Shown here: positions 1 to 6,946 of the stretch, piece after piece
Position numbering within the stretch: position 1 is the stretch's first letter
Layout of the letters: every line of letters starts with the position of its first letter
NCBI GenBank assembly: GCA_002451855.1
Contig: DKDS01000066.1
Span: forward strand, 1,036 to 24,040
Direction: 5' to 3'
DNA from: Ruminococcaceae bacterium UBA6842
Lineage (GTDB): Bacteria; Bacillota; Clostridia; Oscillospirales; Acutalibacteraceae
DNA: 23,005 bases
Position numbers and translations under genes: made by a program
Notes under the pieces: model-generated
Seen by the model: only the letters and a program-made list of their open reading frames with translations
Databases searched by the model: none
What the model was told of the DNA's origin: nothing

Positions 1-30
1 CCGACGAGCTACCAGCTGCTCCACTCCGCG
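1..30 (-). tRNA. Initiator tRNA-fMet, 5' part only (cut by window edge)
   Basis: Read on the minus strand, the segment begins CGCGGAGTGGAGCAG and continues CTGGTAGCTCGTCGG, closely matching the first 30 nt of bacterial initiator tRNA (5' acceptor strand and complete D arm). The anticodon and 3' half lie beyond the window. A good promoter precedes it by about 30 bases, so it is transcribed separately from the ribosomal protein operon upstream. Identity rests on recognition of the fMet 5' sequence and cannot be confirmed without the anticodon. Confidence 0.82.
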
Positions 31-58
31 ATATTTTTCTCTCATTTGCTACGATACT

Positions 59-87
59 ATTATACACTAAATGCCTTGAAAATGCAA
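59..87 (-). promoter_or_regulatory. Promoter of the tRNA-fMet gene
   Basis: On the minus strand there is TTGCAT (82-87), a 17-base spacer and a perfect TATAAT (59-64). The -10 ends about 28 bases before the tRNA 5' end, leaving a short leader to be removed by RNase P. Confidence 0.75.
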
Positions 88-111
88 TACTTTTTTTTAA
101 AAAAACTTGAA

Positions 112-161
112 ATTAAAAAAGGAAAGCACAGTGTCCGGAAAATCAATTTACCGGACGCTGT
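112..161 (-). terminator. Rho-independent terminator after rplA
   Basis: Two 11-base arms at 151-161 and 128-138 (ACAGCGTCCGG with CCGGACACTGT, one mismatch) flank a 12-base loop. On the minus strand they are followed by a T-rich run at 113-126. It begins about 10 bases after the rplA stop and ends the rpmG-secE-nusG-rplK-rplA operon. Confidence 0.8.
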
Positions 162-171
162 AAAATTTCAG

Positions 172-867
172 TTAAGCACCGAATTTAGCTACATTGAGCT
201 TAATTCCGGGACCCATCGTTGTTGCGATAACGCAGGACTTGATGTACTGACCTTTTGTTGAAGCCGGTTTAGCCTTAACAATAGCGCCCATAAGAGCGTC
301 AAGGTTTTCCTGAAGCTTCTCAGCACCGAAAGAAACCTTGCCGATGGGGCAGTGGATGATGTTGGTTTTGTCAAGACGGTATTCAATCTTACCTGCCTTA
401 GCTTCGGTTACTGCCTTAGCAACATCCGGAGTAACGGTTCCTGCCTTCGGAGTAGGCATAAGACCACGGGGTCCCAAAACCTTACCGAGACGACCTACAA
501 CGCCCATCATATCAGGTGTTGCGATAACAACATCAAAGTCGAGCCAGTTCTCATTCTGAATCTTTGCAACAAGCTCTTCAGCACCGACATAATCGGCACC
601 TGCCGCCTTAGCTGCATCAGCCTTATCAGCCTTTGCGAAAACAAGAGTTCTTACTGTTTTACCGGTTCCGTTCGGAAGAACTACGGCACCGCGTACCTGC
701 TGATCGGCATGGCGTGAGTCAACGCCTAAGCGAACATGTATTTCTACTGTTTCATCAAATTTTGCTGTGCCGGTTTTAACGGCAATCTCAACAGCTTCAT
801 CGGTATCGTAAAATTTTCCGTTTTCGATGAGCTTTGAGCCTTCAACATACTTTTTTCCGTGTTTCAT
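172..867 (-). CDS. rplA: 50S ribosomal protein L1
   Basis: The 231-residue product has the usual full length of L1. It opens with KHGKKYVEG and carries the L1 signature region around GLMPTPKAGTVT (about residues 140-155). L1 binds the 23S rRNA L1 stalk and helps tRNA exit from the E site; in many bacteria it also represses its own operon through an mRNA mimic of the rRNA site. The ATG at 865-867 is preceded by GGGAGGT. It lies 53 bases after rplK and is the last gene of the operon. Odd point: the usual next genes, rplJ and rplL, are replaced by a terminator and tRNA-fMet. Confidence 0.97.
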   Translation of the reverse strand: MKHGKKYVEGSKLIENGKFYDTDEAVEIAVKTGTAKFDETVEIHVRLGVDSRHADQQVRGAVVLPNGTGKTVRTLVFAKADKADAAKAAGADYVGAEELVAKIQNENWLDFDVVIATPDMMGVVGRLGKVLGPRGLMPTPKAGTVTPDVAKAVTEAKAGKIEYRLDKTNIIHCPIGKVSFGAEKLQENLDALMGAIVKAKPASTKGQYIKSCVIATTMGPGIKLNVAKFGA

Positions 868-920
868 TGTTTACCTCCCAATAAGTGGTTAAATCGGAAT
901 TTTCCTCCCACGAGAGAGAA

Positions 921-1346
921 TTAATCGACTACTTCTACGCCCATGCTGCGAGCTGTACCGGCTATCATACTCATAGCCGTTTCAATGCTTGCCGCATTAA
1001 GGTCGGGCATCTTTGTTTCTGCGATCTTCTTCACTTGCTCTCTGGTAATCTTGGCAACCTTTGTTTTGTTAGGTGTGCCGGAAGCACTCTCAATGCCGCA
1101 AGCCTTTTTGATAAGAACAGCAGCAGGCGGAGTTTTTGTAATGAAGCTGAAAGAACGGTCTGCGTAAACAGTGATGATAACCGGAATTATAAGACCGGCA
1201 TCGTTCTTTGTTCTTTCGTTAAACTCCTTGGTGAACGCCATAATATTGACGCCGTGCTGACCGAGAGCAGGTCCTACCGGCGGAGCAGGGGTAGCTTTTC
1301 CTGCCGGGATCTGCAATTTAATGTAACCTGTAATTTTCTGAGCCAT
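921..1346 (-). CDS. rplK: 50S ribosomal protein L11
   Basis: The 141 residues are the standard L11 length. The N-terminal part contains the proline-rich PAGKATPAPPVGPALGQHGV stretch, and the C-terminal rRNA-binding domain ends in the family-typical AGTARSMGV. L11 forms the GTPase-associated centre with 23S rRNA and is the target of thiopeptides and of stringent-response signalling. The ATG at 1344-1346 follows GGAGGTGC. It is preceded by a 150-base structured spacer after nusG, a candidate site of L1 autoregulation. Confidence 0.97.
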   Translation of the reverse strand: MAQKITGYIKLQIPAGKATPAPPVGPALGQHGVNIMAFTKEFNERTKNDAGLIIPVIITVYADRSFSFITKTPPAAVLIKKACGIESASGTPNKTKVAKITREQVKKIAETKMPDLNAASIETAMSMIAGTARSMGVEVVD

Positions 1347-1496
1347 TTATTTGCACCTCCATTATTCGTGGTAACCGTACCTTTCGGTACTTGGCGGAAC
1401 GGTCATATTCCGTCCCTCCCACCGTGGCACATTCCCGTGCCGGGGTAACCCGTCCGATTTACGGACGATAATATGCATTTCTGCGTATTAACAAAA
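1347..1496 (-). promoter_or_regulatory. Structured nusG-rplK spacer, candidate ribosomal-protein (L1-type) leader
   Basis: The 150-base gap, unusually long within this operon, folds on paper into consecutive hairpins. These are CGTCCG-TAAAT-CGGACG (1451-1467), GGCAC/GTGCC (1426-1441), GGACGG/CCGTTCC (1396-1415) and GTACC-GAAA-GGTAC with a GNRA loop (1377-1390). The rplK ribosome binding site follows directly. L1 is known to repress rplK-rplA mRNA in other bacteria through such a leader, and the GGTGGGAGGG segment between hairpins is reminiscent of L1 sites. The assignment is inference. No T-run suggests a terminator, and I see no promoter here. Confidence 0.45.
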
Positions 1497-2024
1497 TTAA
1501 TCATCAACAGAAATCTGATCCAGTTCAAATTCAACCGGAGTTTCTCTGCCGAACATCGAGAGAACGACGCAAACGCTGTTGCTTGCGGTATCTACCGATT
1601 TAACCACACCGGTGTAACCCTCAAGCGGACCGCTTATAATCTTTACATTGTCTCCCTCGGAGTAGCCTACCTGTACGCTGTGCTTTTCAACGCCGAGTGC
1701 CACAACCTCTTCTTCAGTTAAAGGAACCGGTTTTGAAGCCGGACCCACAAATCCCGTACATCCTCTTATGTTTCTGACGACATACCAGCTGTCATCTGTA
1801 ACAATCATCTTTATAAGGACATAACCCGGGAAAATCTTGCGTTCAACCTCACGCTTTTTGTCTTCGTTTATCTCGGTTACGATTTCGGTAGGGATTTTAA
1901 TATCCTGTATTAAATCCTGCATACCGCGGCTTTCGACCATTGTTGCAAGATCGCTTGCTACCTTGTTCTCATAACCCGAATAGGTATGAACAACATACCA
2001 CTTAGCTTCTTGTGTTTCAGCCAT
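1497..2024 (-). CDS. nusG: Transcription termination/antitermination factor NusG
   Basis: The 175-residue product has the two canonical NusG domains. The NGN domain (about 1-112) opens with AKWYVVHTYSGYE and carries the FPGYVLIKM segment. The KOW domain (about 122-175) contains GDNVKIISGPLEGYTG. NusG binds the RNA polymerase clamp and modulates pausing, Rho function and coupling to the ribosome. The ATG at 2022-2024 has GGAGGT upstream, and the gene starts 15 bases after secE. No unusual insertion or missing motif was seen. Confidence 0.97.
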   Translation of the reverse strand: MAETQEAKWYVVHTYSGYENKVASDLATMVESRGMQDLIQDIKIPTEIVTEINEDKKREVERKIFPGYVLIKMIVTDDSWYVVRNIRGCTGFVGPASKPVPLTEEEVVALGVEKHSVQVGYSEGDNVKIISGPLEGYTGVVKSVDTASNSVCVVLSMFGRETPVEFELDQISVDD

Positions 2025-2039
2025 TGCTTACCTCCGCCT

Positions 2040-2729
2040 TTACACGCCCAAAACAAGTTCGAGCAGGCGTCCGAGACCGAAATCAACCAACCATATGAAC
2101 GCGCCTACAAGGACGCACATGATAAGAACGATTACGGTGTTCTTAATAACATCCTTCCAGCCGGGCCATACGATTTTTTTAACTTCGCTCTTGTAATCAC
2201 GGAAGAAACGGACAATGCGTTTCATTATCGTGAGCTTTGAACCGTTTGATTCCTTGACCTCGATATAGTCGTCTATGAGCAGATAAGCGACTGCGAATGC
2301 GGTGAACGCAAAGAGCGCTATTGCCGTAACAAGTACGAACGGGGTGTAAGAAATTGCGGTAACATCGGGCAGGGGACGGGCGTCAACAAACTTATTCGGA
2401 TTGCTTAACGCTATTACAAGCATATAGACAGCATCTATTATGCCGACTGCCGGTGCGAAGTAACGAAGCTTTTTCGACTTAAATGAAAGCGTACCGAAAA
2501 CCGCCGAAAGCACTGTAAGCAAGAAGCAGAAAAGAATATCTGACGACTTTGCCATACGGTACTCTGTACCGGCCGCGGTAATTTTACTGCCGAAACCAAG
2601 CTGAGCGCCGACCAACGATACATCGCTGCCGGAGCTTGTGATTGTAGCAAAGCGCAGGAAGAAAAGTACAACCGAACCTATGCCTAAAACGATTGCGAGA
2701 ATCTGGCAGATTCTATTTACAGTTTTCAT
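2040..2729 (-). CDS. secE: SecE with an N-terminal four-helix membrane domain (fusion)
   Basis: Residues 169-229 are a complete SecE: an amphipathic helix MKRIVRFFRDYK, the conserved SEVKKIVWPGW motif and one TM helix (about 198-222). SecE is the essential clamp subunit of the SecYEG channel. Residues 1-168 are an unrelated membrane region with predicted TM helices at about 7-26, 64-82, 91-109 and 130-152; I recognise no family there. The two parts share one uninterrupted frame. The ATG at 2727-2729 has a strong AGGGGGA site overlapping the rpmG stop, while the internal Met169 has no good ribosome binding site. A true fusion is therefore favoured over a separate SecE start. SecE identity is firm; the N-terminal role is unknown. 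Confidence 0.9.
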   Translation of the reverse strand: MKTVNRICQILAIVLGIGSVVLFFLRFATITSSGSDVSLVGAQLGFGSKITAAGTEYRMAKSSDILFCFLLTVLSAVFGTLSFKSKKLRYFAPAVGIIDAVYMLVIALSNPNKFVDARPLPDVTAISYTPFVLVTAIALFAFTAFAVAYLLIDDYIEVKESNGSKLTIMKRIVRFFRDYKSEVKKIVWPGWKDVIKNTVIVLIMCVLVGAFIWLVDFGLGRLLELVLGV

Positions 2730-2741
2730 CCGTTCGTCCCC

Positions 2742-2891
2742 CTACTTAGTTTCTTTGTGTAGGGTGTGCTTTCTACAGAACCTACAATACTTGTTCATTT
2801 CAAGCCTATCGGGATCGTTTTTCTTGTTTTTCATTGTGTTGTAGTTGCGTTGCTTGCATTCTGTGCAAGCGAGTGTGATTTTAACTCTCAT
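2742..2891 (-). CDS. rpmG: 50S ribosomal protein L33 (zinc-binding form)
   Basis: The 49-residue product MRVKITLACTECK...KHTLHKETK is a standard L33. Paired cysteines CTEC and CRFC form the four-cysteine zinc site of the C+ type. The start is the ATG at 2889-2891, preceded by GGGAGGTG. The open frame continues upstream for about 74 codons, but that extension is leader sequence with no ribosomal protein similarity. It is the first gene of the rpmG-secE-nusG-rplK-rplA operon, and its stop overlaps the secE ribosome binding site. Confidence 0.95.
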   Translation of the reverse strand: MRVKITLACTECKQRNYNTMKNKKNDPDRLEMNKYCRFCRKHTLHKETK

Positions 2892-2925
2892 AACGGCACC
2901 TCCCGCTTTACGGAAATATTTTTTG

Positions 2926-3064
2926 CTTTTACTCGGCAGGCAAAACCCGCCGTAAAAGTAAACGCCTCCCTCGGTTCGGTAATCTGCCGCGCCTGACGCC
3001 TTAGCGACAGAAAGCATTGCGCGGATATTTACCGTCAACCGGTTCTTTACAAAAAAAAAGAACC
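2926..3064 (-). promoter_or_regulatory. Long 5' leader of the rpmG operon with two hairpins
   Basis: About 180 bases separate the predicted transcription start (near 3074) from the rpmG start. Two hairpins are visible: GGTTCTTT/AAAGAACC (3041-3064) around a run of nine T, and CTTTTACGGCGGG pairing with CCTGCCGAGTAAAAG (2927-2957, with a small bulge), just upstream of the ribosome binding site. Neither is followed by a clear T-tract. A regulatory role is possible but unproven; no known riboswitch was recognised. Confidence 0.4.
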
Positions 3065-3066
3065 TT

Positions 3067-3109
3067 TCAGAGGTAATGTCATTATAACACACATTACCCC
3101 TGAGGTCAA
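3067..3109 (-). promoter_or_regulatory. Promoter of the rpmG-secE-nusG-rplK-rplA operon, inside a palindrome
   Basis: On the minus strand TTGACC (3104-3109), a 17-base spacer and TATAAT (3081-3086) form a near-consensus vegetative promoter. A 12-base inverted repeat (3092-3103 with 3067-3078, one mismatch; TCAGGGGTAATG with CATTACCTCTGA) places the -10 in its loop. The -35 begins only 18 bases past the rlmH stop, so the palindrome could double as the end of the rlmH transcript or as an operator. Confidence 0.82.
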
Positions 3110-3127
3110 GCACTTTTTTAGGCTTTT

Positions 3128-3607
3128 TTATTTGTGATAGGACGCTCCCGCGTTTATTCTGAAAGCTCGGTAGACTTGTTCTAAAAGCAGTATTCTGAAA
3201 AGCTGATGGGGGAAGGTCATTTTTGAAAACGAAAGCTTTACCGAGGAAAGCTGTTTGATTTTGTCGGAAAGTCCGTAGGAGCTGCCGATAACAAAGGTGA
3301 TATTGTTTCCGATATTGATTTCTTTTTCGAGTAAATCCGCAAATTCCTCGCTTGAGTACTGCTTTCCCTCAATGCAGAGCGTTATAACAGCGCCGGATTT
3401 CGGAATTTTTTTAATTATGCTTTCCGCCTCCTTGCTGAGCGCGGCGGCTATTTCCGCGACGGAGGGCTTTTCCGACAGCTTTACGGGTTCGATTTCGGTA
3501 ACGGTGAGACTGCAAAAGCCGCTCAGTCTTTTTTGATACTCGGCGGCGGCATCACGGAGATATTTTTCCTTAAGTCCCGAAACGGCTATAATGTTTATTT
3601 TTATCAT
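3128..3607 (-). CDS. rlmH: 23S rRNA pseudouridine-1915 N3-methyltransferase RlmH
   Basis: The 159-residue product matches the usual length of this SPOUT-class SAM-dependent enzyme, which methylates pseudouridine 1915 in helix 69 of 23S rRNA. It begins MIKINIIAVSG. The SAM-binding knot region carries FVIGSSYGLS (about residues 102-111), and the C-terminus has the family-typical FPHQLFRILLLEQVYRA followed by a final YHK. The ATG at 3605-3607 overlaps the stop of walJ by four bases (ATGA), implying translational coupling. A longer in-frame start 24 codons upstream lies within walJ and adds unrelated sequence. Confidence 0.95.
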   Translation of the reverse strand: MIKINIIAVSGLKEKYLRDAAAEYQKRLSGFCSLTVTEIEPVKLSEKPSVAEIAAALSKEAESIIKKIPKSGAVITLCIEGKQYSSEEFADLLEKEINIGNNITFVIGSSYGLSDKIKQLSSVKLSFSKMTFPHQLFRILLLEQVYRAFRINAGASYHK

Positions 3608-4395
3608 ACTACCGTAACTCCGTTCCCCGTAGGCGCGGCTACCGAAAGGGTATAATCCACGCCGTCCTTTGCTCCGCAATCCACAAGAGCCGCCTGCGCG
3701 CAGTTGAACGCAAGGAGCGGACTGTTGTTTTTACGGCTCAAATGCCCGAGAATGAATCTTTCTGTTCCGTTTTTCAGCAGGTTCGGCAGCTCGGCGGCAC
3801 AGGCGTTGTTCGAAATATGACCGTTGTCCGAAAGAATACGCATTTTAAGGGCAGGGGGGTACGGTCCCTTTTTTAACATATCAATATCATGGTTTGACTC
3901 TATTAAAATTACATCACTGCCCGAAATTGCCGACCTTACCGAATCGGTAACTCTGCCGAGGTCGGTACATACGGATATTTTTCTGCCGTCTGCTGTTTGA
4001 ACCGAATAACCGCTTGAGCCTGCGCAATCGTGCAGGGTGGGGAAACGGGTTATTCCGAAACCGCAAAGCTCTGCTTCGTTGCCCTCATTAAGAGGGAGCA
4101 TTTTTGTCTCCGGCGGTATAATATCAAGGGAAACAAGCGTGTTCAATGTAGCTTCAGACGCAAGCACCGGTACTTTAATATGCTTTAAAAGGGTTTTAAG
4201 ACCCCTAATGTGGTCGGTATGTTCGTGCGTGATTAAAACTGCGGAAATTTCTTCGGGACTGCCGCCGACGGCATCAAGAGCCGTCGAAACCGCGCGGAAT
4301 GAAACTCCGACATCAATAAGAAGCGAGCCGCTTTCGGACGCTATGTAGGTGCTGTTTCCCGATGAACCGCTGAAAAGCGGACATATTCTTGACAT
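3604..4395 (-). CDS. walJ: WalJ/YycJ-type metallo-beta-lactamase-fold hydrolase
   Basis: The 263-residue product has the metallo-beta-lactamase fold. Metal-binding HEHTDH is at residues 57-62, and the YycJ-typical opening CPLFSGSSGNSTYI is present. Relatives are putative DNA exonucleases or hydrolases linked to cell division and wall control; in Bacillus, walJ belongs to the walRK locus near oriC. No walRK is visible here, so the link is to rlmH only (4-base overlap). The ATG at 4393-4395 follows AAAGGAA. A terminator-like hairpin ends directly upstream of that ribosome binding site. Confidence 0.9.
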   Translation of the reverse strand: MSRICPLFSGSSGNSTYIASESGSLLIDVGVSFRAVSTALDAVGGSPEEISAVLITHEHTDHIRGLKTLLKHIKVPVLASEATLNTLVSLDIIPPETKMLPLNEGNEAELCGFGITRFPTLHDCAGSSGYSVQTADGRKISVCTDLGRVTDSVRSAISGSDVILIESNHDIDMLKKGPYPPALKMRILSDNGHISNNACAAELPNLLKNGTERFILGHLSRKNNSPLLAFNCAQAALVDCGAKDGVDYTLSVAAPTGNGVTVV

Positions 4396-4411
4396 TTAAA
4401 ATTCCTTTCTG

Positions 4412-4466
4412 AAAAAACCGACATTACAGCAAAATTTCTTGATTGCATTTCGCTGTAATATCGGTT
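4412..4466 (-). terminator. Strong terminator-like hairpin between murA and walJ
   Basis: Two 15-base arms at 4452-4466 and 4416-4430 (AACCGATATTACAGC with GCTGTAATGTCGGTT, one mismatch) are followed on the minus strand by six T. It ends 17 bases before the walJ start with no convincing promoter after it. It may act as a partial terminator or attenuator setting walJ-rlmH expression by readthrough from murA. Confidence 0.8.
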
Positions 4467-4485
4467 CAAATTGTTTTAATAGCTG

Positions 4486-5772
4486 TCACGCCTGCTTTAA
4501 AATCGGGACATTGTCGGGTACATTTACACGCTTTATATCAGCCCCGAGACCCGAGAACTTTTCAACGACATCCTCGTAGCCTCTGTCGATATGGTCAATC
4601 TCCTCAATTTCAGTTACTCCGTCAGCTACAAGTCCCGCAATTATCATTGCGGCTCCCGCGCGGAGATCTACGGCTCTTACAGGAGAGGAGTGCAGCCTTT
4701 CGACACCGGCTATAACCGCCATCTTACCGTCAACCTGTATATCCGCGCCCATTAAGGTGAGCTGCTCAACATATCTGAAGCGACTGTCCCAAACGCCCTC
4801 GGTAATTATACTTGTACCCTCGGCAATGCTTAAAAGCACCGCAATCTGGGGCTGCATATCCGTTGGGAAACCCGGGTGCGGCATAGTTTTGATATTGCAT
4901 TTATGCGGGCGGCGGGTCATCTGAACCCTTACGGCCTCATCATATTCGGTCACCTTAGCGCCGGTTTCAACAAGCTTTGCTATTATTGATTCAAGGTGCT
5001 TGGGCGTTACATTGGTGACAAGTACATCGCCCCTTGTAGCGACTGCCGCCGCCATATAGGTACCCGCTTCAATCTGATCGGGAATTATGCTGTATGAGGT
5101 GCCGTGCATATGCTTGACGCCCCGTATTTTAATAACGCTTGTACCGGCGCCCATAATGTCGGCGCCCATAGAGTTAAGAAAATTCGCAAGGTCAACAATA
5201 TGCGGCTCGCGGGCGGCGTTTTCTATAACCGTAAGACCGGAAGCCTTTACCGCGGCTAACATTATATTTATTGTAGCGCCCACCGAAACAACATCAAGGT
5301 ATATAGAGCAGCCTGTTAAACGCTGTGCCTTGGCGTCTACCATACCGTTTTCAATGGTCATTTTAGCTCCTAAAGCCTCAAAGCCCTTAATGTGCTGGTC
5401 GATAGGCCGAACGCCGAAATCACAACCTCCGGGAGGAGCCACTCTTGCTCTCTGCATACGACCGAGCAAAGCGCCCAGAAAATAGCTTGACGCTCTCATT
5501 CCCTCAGCCATCTTTTTTGTAACGACAAAGGAGTTTACATGGCGAGGGTCAATTTCCACGCTTGATTTATTTATAGGTTTAATCTGCGCACCCAATGAAT
5601 GCATAGTTTTTAAAAGTGTTGCAACATCGGATATGTTTGGTAGGTTTTCAATAAGACATGGCTCGTCTGACAGCAGAACCGCCGAAAGTATAGCGACAGC
5701 CGCGTTTTTGGCGCCGCTTATGCGAACCTCGCCTTTAAGAGCATTGCCGCCTTTAATTACGAATTTCTCCAA
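4486..5772 (-). CDS. murA: UDP-N-acetylglucosamine 1-carboxyvinyltransferase MurA
   Basis: The first committed enzyme of peptidoglycan synthesis transfers enolpyruvate from PEP to UDP-GlcNAc in the cytosol. The 428-residue product has the expected length. The active-site loop PPGGCDFGVRP contains catalytic Cys117, the residue fosfomycin attacks, so the enzyme should be fosfomycin-sensitive unless other changes matter. The N-terminal GGNALKGEVRISGAKNA and the C-terminal HIDRGYEDVVEK are typical. The start chosen is TTG at 5770-5772, giving an MEKFVIKGG N-terminus like Bacillus MurA, with GGGAG eight bases upstream. The longer GTG start at 5781 would overlap that site. A consensus promoter and leader precede it. 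Confidence 0.97.
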   Translation of the reverse strand: MEKFVIKGGNALKGEVRISGAKNAAVAILSAVLLSDEPCLIENLPNISDVATLLKTMHSLGAQIKPINKSSVEIDPRHVNSFVVTKKMAEGMRASSYFLGALLGRMQRARVAPPGGCDFGVRPIDQHIKGFEALGAKMTIENGMVDAKAQRLTGCSIYLDVVSVGATINIMLAAVKASGLTVIENAAREPHIVDLANFLNSMGADIMGAGTSVIKIRGVKHMHGTSYSIIPDQIEAGTYMAAAVATRGDVLVTNVTPKHLESIIAKLVETGAKVTEYDEAVRVQMTRRPHKCNIKTMPHPGFPTDMQPQIAVLLSIAEGTSIITEGVWDSRFRYVEQLTLMGADIQVDGKMAVIAGVERLHSSPVRAVDLRAGAAMIIAGLVADGVTEIEEIDHIDRGYEDVVEKFSGLGADIKRVNVPDNVPILKQA

Positions 5773-5785
5773 ATAAGGCACTCCC
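5770..5785 (-). promoter_or_regulatory. Ribosome binding site that fixes a TTG start for murA
   Basis: GGGAG (5781-5785) sits eight bases before TTG (5770-5772). The alternative GTG at 5779-5781 overlaps the GGGAG itself and so cannot use it. The TTG-initiated product also matches the common MurA N-terminus. Confidence 0.75.
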
Positions 5786-5871
5786 AGTCACATAAGATTT
5801 ATATATAGTTTATCCTGATAATCCGTTTCAATCCGTTGCGTATATACTAAGTAATATAAGCAACATATAGT

Positions 5872-5900
5872 ATTATATACATAATATGCTATTTTGTCAA
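5872..5900 (-). promoter_or_regulatory. Promoter of murA
   Basis: Perfect TTGACA (5895-5900), a 17-base spacer and perfect TATAAT (5872-5877) lie on the minus strand. It sits about 10 bases after the jag terminator, so murA is an independent transcription unit. Confidence 0.88.
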
Positions 5901-5909
5901 TTTATAATT

Positions 5910-5947
5910 AAAAAATTGACGGATATAGGGAAAACCGTAATCCGTCA
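5910..5947 (-). terminator. Terminator of the rpmH-rnpA-yidD-yidC-jag cluster
   Basis: An 8-base perfect stem TGACGGAT/ATCCGTCA (5940-5947 and 5917-5924) is followed on the minus strand by a T run at 5911-5916. It starts about 22 bases after the jag stop. Confidence 0.78.
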
Positions 5948-5968
5948 GTGAAAAAAATCTGTATTCTG

Positions 5969-6916
5969 TTAGTTTATTTTACCGTACAGCGGAGCGTCGC
6001 TGTCACGCTTCGGCTCACGGGACGGGTCATTAACCGACACCTGCTTCGATTGGGGTGCGCGGCGTGAATAGCCGTCTCTTCTTCTGTTGTCTCTTCGTAA
6101 CGGTCTTAATTCCTTGCCCTCAATGCCTATAACGACATATCGTGCGGGACCCTCTCCGAAGGAACCCGATATAACTCCGTCAATAGACTGAACGGTGGTG
6201 TGTATTATTCGGCGCTCATATGGGTTCATAGGTTCAAGACTGCGGCATTTGCCGGTTTTTAAAACTTGGTCGGAAATACGCTTTGCAAGTCCCTTAAGAG
6301 CTTCCTCTCTCTTTTCACGGTAATTGCCTATATCAAGCGTAACCTTATAGTATCCGCCGCCGTTGCTTGCGGCAAGACCTGCAAGATACTGGAGAGAATC
6401 AAGTGTTTCGCCTCTGTGACCGATAACCACGCCGAGACCCTCGCCGTTAAGCTCTATGAGAGCGGAATTATCTTTTTCGGCAATTTTAATTTCAGTATCC
6501 TCACAGCCGAGGTTTTTAAGTATGGATTTTAAGTAAGCGATTGCTCTTCCTGCCTTCGAGTCAGGCGAAACGGAATCCGCGCTTACTGTTTCTCCGTATT
6601 CGGGAACCGATTTTTTTACGGGAGCGGCTTCCTTTGCCTTAGTTACAGGCTTTGCCTGCGGTTTTTCCTGACGGGCAGGCTGTTTATCCTCTTTCTGAGG
6701 ACGGCTCTTTTTGCGTGCGGCAGGCTTTTCGTCCGGCAGCTCCACAAACACACGAACCTCTGCCATACGGCCGCCGAAAAGCCCTAAGGTTTTCTTTTTA
6801 GGGGTTGAAATTACTTCAAACTGTATATCTGCGTCTTCCGACATATTGAGGTCTGCTATGGCTTTTTCCTTTGCTTCGTCTATTGTTGAACCGAAGCCTC
6901 TTGCTTCTTTAATCAA
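5969..6916 (-). CDS. jag: Jag/KhpB RNA-binding protein (SpoIIIJ-associated)
   Basis: The 315-residue product shows the three Jag parts. The Jag-N domain (about 1-60) contains KKKTLGLFGGRMAEV. A charged Lys/Pro/Ala linker (about 60-125) follows. A KH domain carries the GHRG loop in GVVIGHRGETLDSLQ (about 158-175), and an R3H domain contains ERRIIHTTVQ (R-x3-H, about 232-245). KhpB works with KhpA as an RNA chaperone affecting elongation and division in other Gram-positives. The start is TTG (6914-6916) with AGGAGGAT upstream; no better ATG exists. It follows yidC by 30 bases, the classical spoIIIJ-jag pairing. Confidence 0.95.
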   Translation of the reverse strand: MIKEARGFGSTIDEAKEKAIADLNMSEDADIQFEVISTPKKKTLGLFGGRMAEVRVFVELPDEKPAARKKSRPQKEDKQPARQEKPQAKPVTKAKEAAPVKKSVPEYGETVSADSVSPDSKAGRAIAYLKSILKNLGCEDTEIKIAEKDNSALIELNGEGLGVVIGHRGETLDSLQYLAGLAASNGGGYYKVTLDIGNYREKREEALKGLAKRISDQVLKTGKCRSLEPMNPYERRIIHTTVQSIDGVISGSFGEGPARYVVIGIEGKELRPLRRDNRRRDGYSRRAPQSKQVSVNDPSREPKRDSDAPLYGKIN

Positions 6917-6946
6917 GTTGATCCTCCTTTTGTATTTTCAGGGGTA

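Noticed and set aside
885..1448. Long plus-strand reading frame of 187 codons
   Set aside because: It lies antisense to rplK and its leader, has Cys/Arg-rich non-protein-like content and no ribosome binding site.
2040..2225. Separate SecE gene starting at internal Met169
   Set aside because: No ribosome binding site upstream of that ATG and no stop in the preceding frame; kept only as an alternative.
2892..3113. N-terminal extension of the rpmG frame (about 74 codons)
   Set aside because: It runs through the promoter -10 and leader, lacks L33 similarity, and a strong ribosome binding site precedes the internal ATG of the 49-residue L33.
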